Shown piece by piece: positions 6,241 to 6,946 of a DNA stretch of 6,946 nt. Position numbers and translations under genes: made by a program. Position 1 is the stretch's first letter; every line of letters starts with the position of its first letter. The DNA comes from Alphaproteobacteria bacterium (GTDB lineage: Bacteria > Pseudomonadota > Alphaproteobacteria > Rhizobiales > Xanthobacteraceae), in NCBI GenBank assembly GCA_005884465.1, contig VAZH01000361.1, forward strand, positions 1-6,946, read 5' to 3'. The notes under the pieces were generated by a model. That model ran no database searches and was not told the origin of the DNA. It saw only the letters and a program-made list of their open reading frames with translations.

Positions 6241-6946
6241 GTGTCCGTGACTGACGACCAGCCGACAACCGTCTCGCTGCGGCCAAAGCCGCGGCGCCGG
6301 CTCGGTCTGTCCGGCAAGCTGCTGCTGCTCACCATTCCGCTGGTCATGATCGCGCTGATGCTGATCTATGTGCCCGCGATCGCGAATTTCCGGATGAACC
6401 GGCTGAACGACCGGCTCGCGGCGGCGAACACCGCGGCGCTGGTGCTGGATGCGGCGCCCTCGGGCATGGTTCCCGATTCGCTGGCGCGGCAAATCCTTAC
6501 CAGCATCGGCGCGCGCGCGGTCGCCATCAAGATGGGGCAGCAACGGCGGCTGCTGGCCAGCGCAGGTTTGCCGCCCGCGATCGATCACGATGTCGACATG
6601 CGAACGATGACGGTGTGGTCGGCCATCGTCGATACGTTCGAGATGATGCTGGAGAGCGGCAACCAGGCGATCCGCGTGGTCGGCCCGACGCCCGGCGGCG
6701 GGCAATTCATCGAGGTCGTGATCGACGAGCTGCCGTTGCGTCAGGCGATGTACCGGTTTTCCCGCAATCTGCTCCTGGTCTCGCTGGGGATTGCGATGCT
6801 CACCGCGGGGCTGGTCTATCTGGCGCTGCATTATCTGTTCGTGCGGCCGATGCGGCGTTTGACTGCGAGCCTGGTCGGTTTCCACGAAAATCCCGAGAGC
6901 TCGGCGCGAATTATCGTGCCCAGCCAGCGCGGCGACGAGATCGGCG
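6241..6946 (+). CDS. Membrane sensor protein with HAMP domain, probably a histidine kinase, partial (3' end outside window)
   Basis: The open frame begins with a basic cytoplasmic segment (SLRPKPRRRLGLSGK), then membrane helix 1 (about 24-46, LLLLTIPLVMIALMLIYVPA), a periplasmic sensor region of about 125 residues, membrane helix 2 (about 176-199, LLLVSLGIAMLTAGLVYLAL) and a HAMP linker from about 198. The linker shows FVRPMRRLTASLVGF and ends QRGDEIG at the window edge. This is the input half of a two-component sensor. The catalytic half lies outside, so kinase identity is inference; HAMP also occurs in chemoreceptors and cyclases. Start choice: GTG 6241 has AAGG 8 nt upstream and lies clear of the repeats. 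ATG 6214, nine codons earlier, sits in the arm of repeat P2 and is the alternative. The gene is divergent from the rpmH operon. Confidence 0.8.
   Translation, partial: MSVTDDQPTTVSLRPKPRRRLGLSGKLLLLTIPLVMIALMLIYVPAIANFRMNRLNDRLAAANTAALVLDAAPSGMVPDSLARQILTSIGARAVAIKMGQQRRLLASAGLPPAIDHDVDMRTMTVWSAIVDTFEMMLESGNQAIRVVGPTPGGGQFIEVVIDELPLRQAMYRFSRNLLLVSLGIAMLTAGLVYLALHYLFVRPMRRLTASLVGFHENPESSARIIVPSQRGDEIG

Noticed and set aside
5665..6885. 406-residue minus-strand open frame over the sensor gene and intergenic DNA
   Set aside because: Its first two-thirds are antisense to the membrane sensor, and the rest translates palindromic repeats and the rpmH promoter and leader. No recognisable domain.

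Overview
The window looks like chromosomal DNA from a GC-rich alphaproteobacterium, most likely Bradyrhizobium or a close relative in the Nitrobacteraceae (Rhodopseudomonas, Nitrobacter). Three things suggest this: the protein sequences of ArgB, EngB, RnpA and L34; the rpmH-rnpA-yidC-engB-argB order; and several palindromic repeats of the kinds scattered through Bradyrhizobium intergenic DNA. The genus call is inference from recognition, not from a search.

Layout. Nearly everything is on the minus strand and reads from right to left. A good sigma-70-type promoter (about 5849-5821) precedes a leader of roughly 145 nt with hairpins. It is followed by rpmH (ribosomal protein L34), rnpA (RNase P protein), yidC (membrane insertase), a 163-bp gap with a palindromic repeat, engB (ribosome-assembly GTPase), a small DUF423-like membrane protein translationally coupled to engB, and argB (N-acetylglutamate kinase). 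Beyond argB, after a second copy of the same repeat family, lies an exported protein with two DUF1036 domains around a peptidoglycan-binding-like segment; it runs off the left edge. To the right, across a 572-bp non-coding region rich in perfect palindromes, a plus-strand sensor protein (two membrane helices plus HAMP, probably a histidine kinase) starts and runs off the right edge.

How the genes work together. rpmH, rnpA, yidC and engB form the conserved translation, tRNA-maturation and membrane-biogenesis cluster found in many bacteria. Here argB of arginine synthesis is appended, as is common in Rhizobiales. Tight spacing from rpmH to yidC and overlap between engB and the DUF423 gene suggest co-transcription. 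No rho-independent terminator with a T-run was seen.

The most interesting structure is repeat DNA interacting with genes: a 60-bp in-frame palindromic insertion with 21-bp flanking direct repeats in the 3' end of rnpA; repeat arms at possible start codons of the DUF1036 and sensor genes; and twin TATT-loop hairpins in the intergenic region. I see no undescribed multi-gene system here; this is a core-genome locus decorated with repeats.
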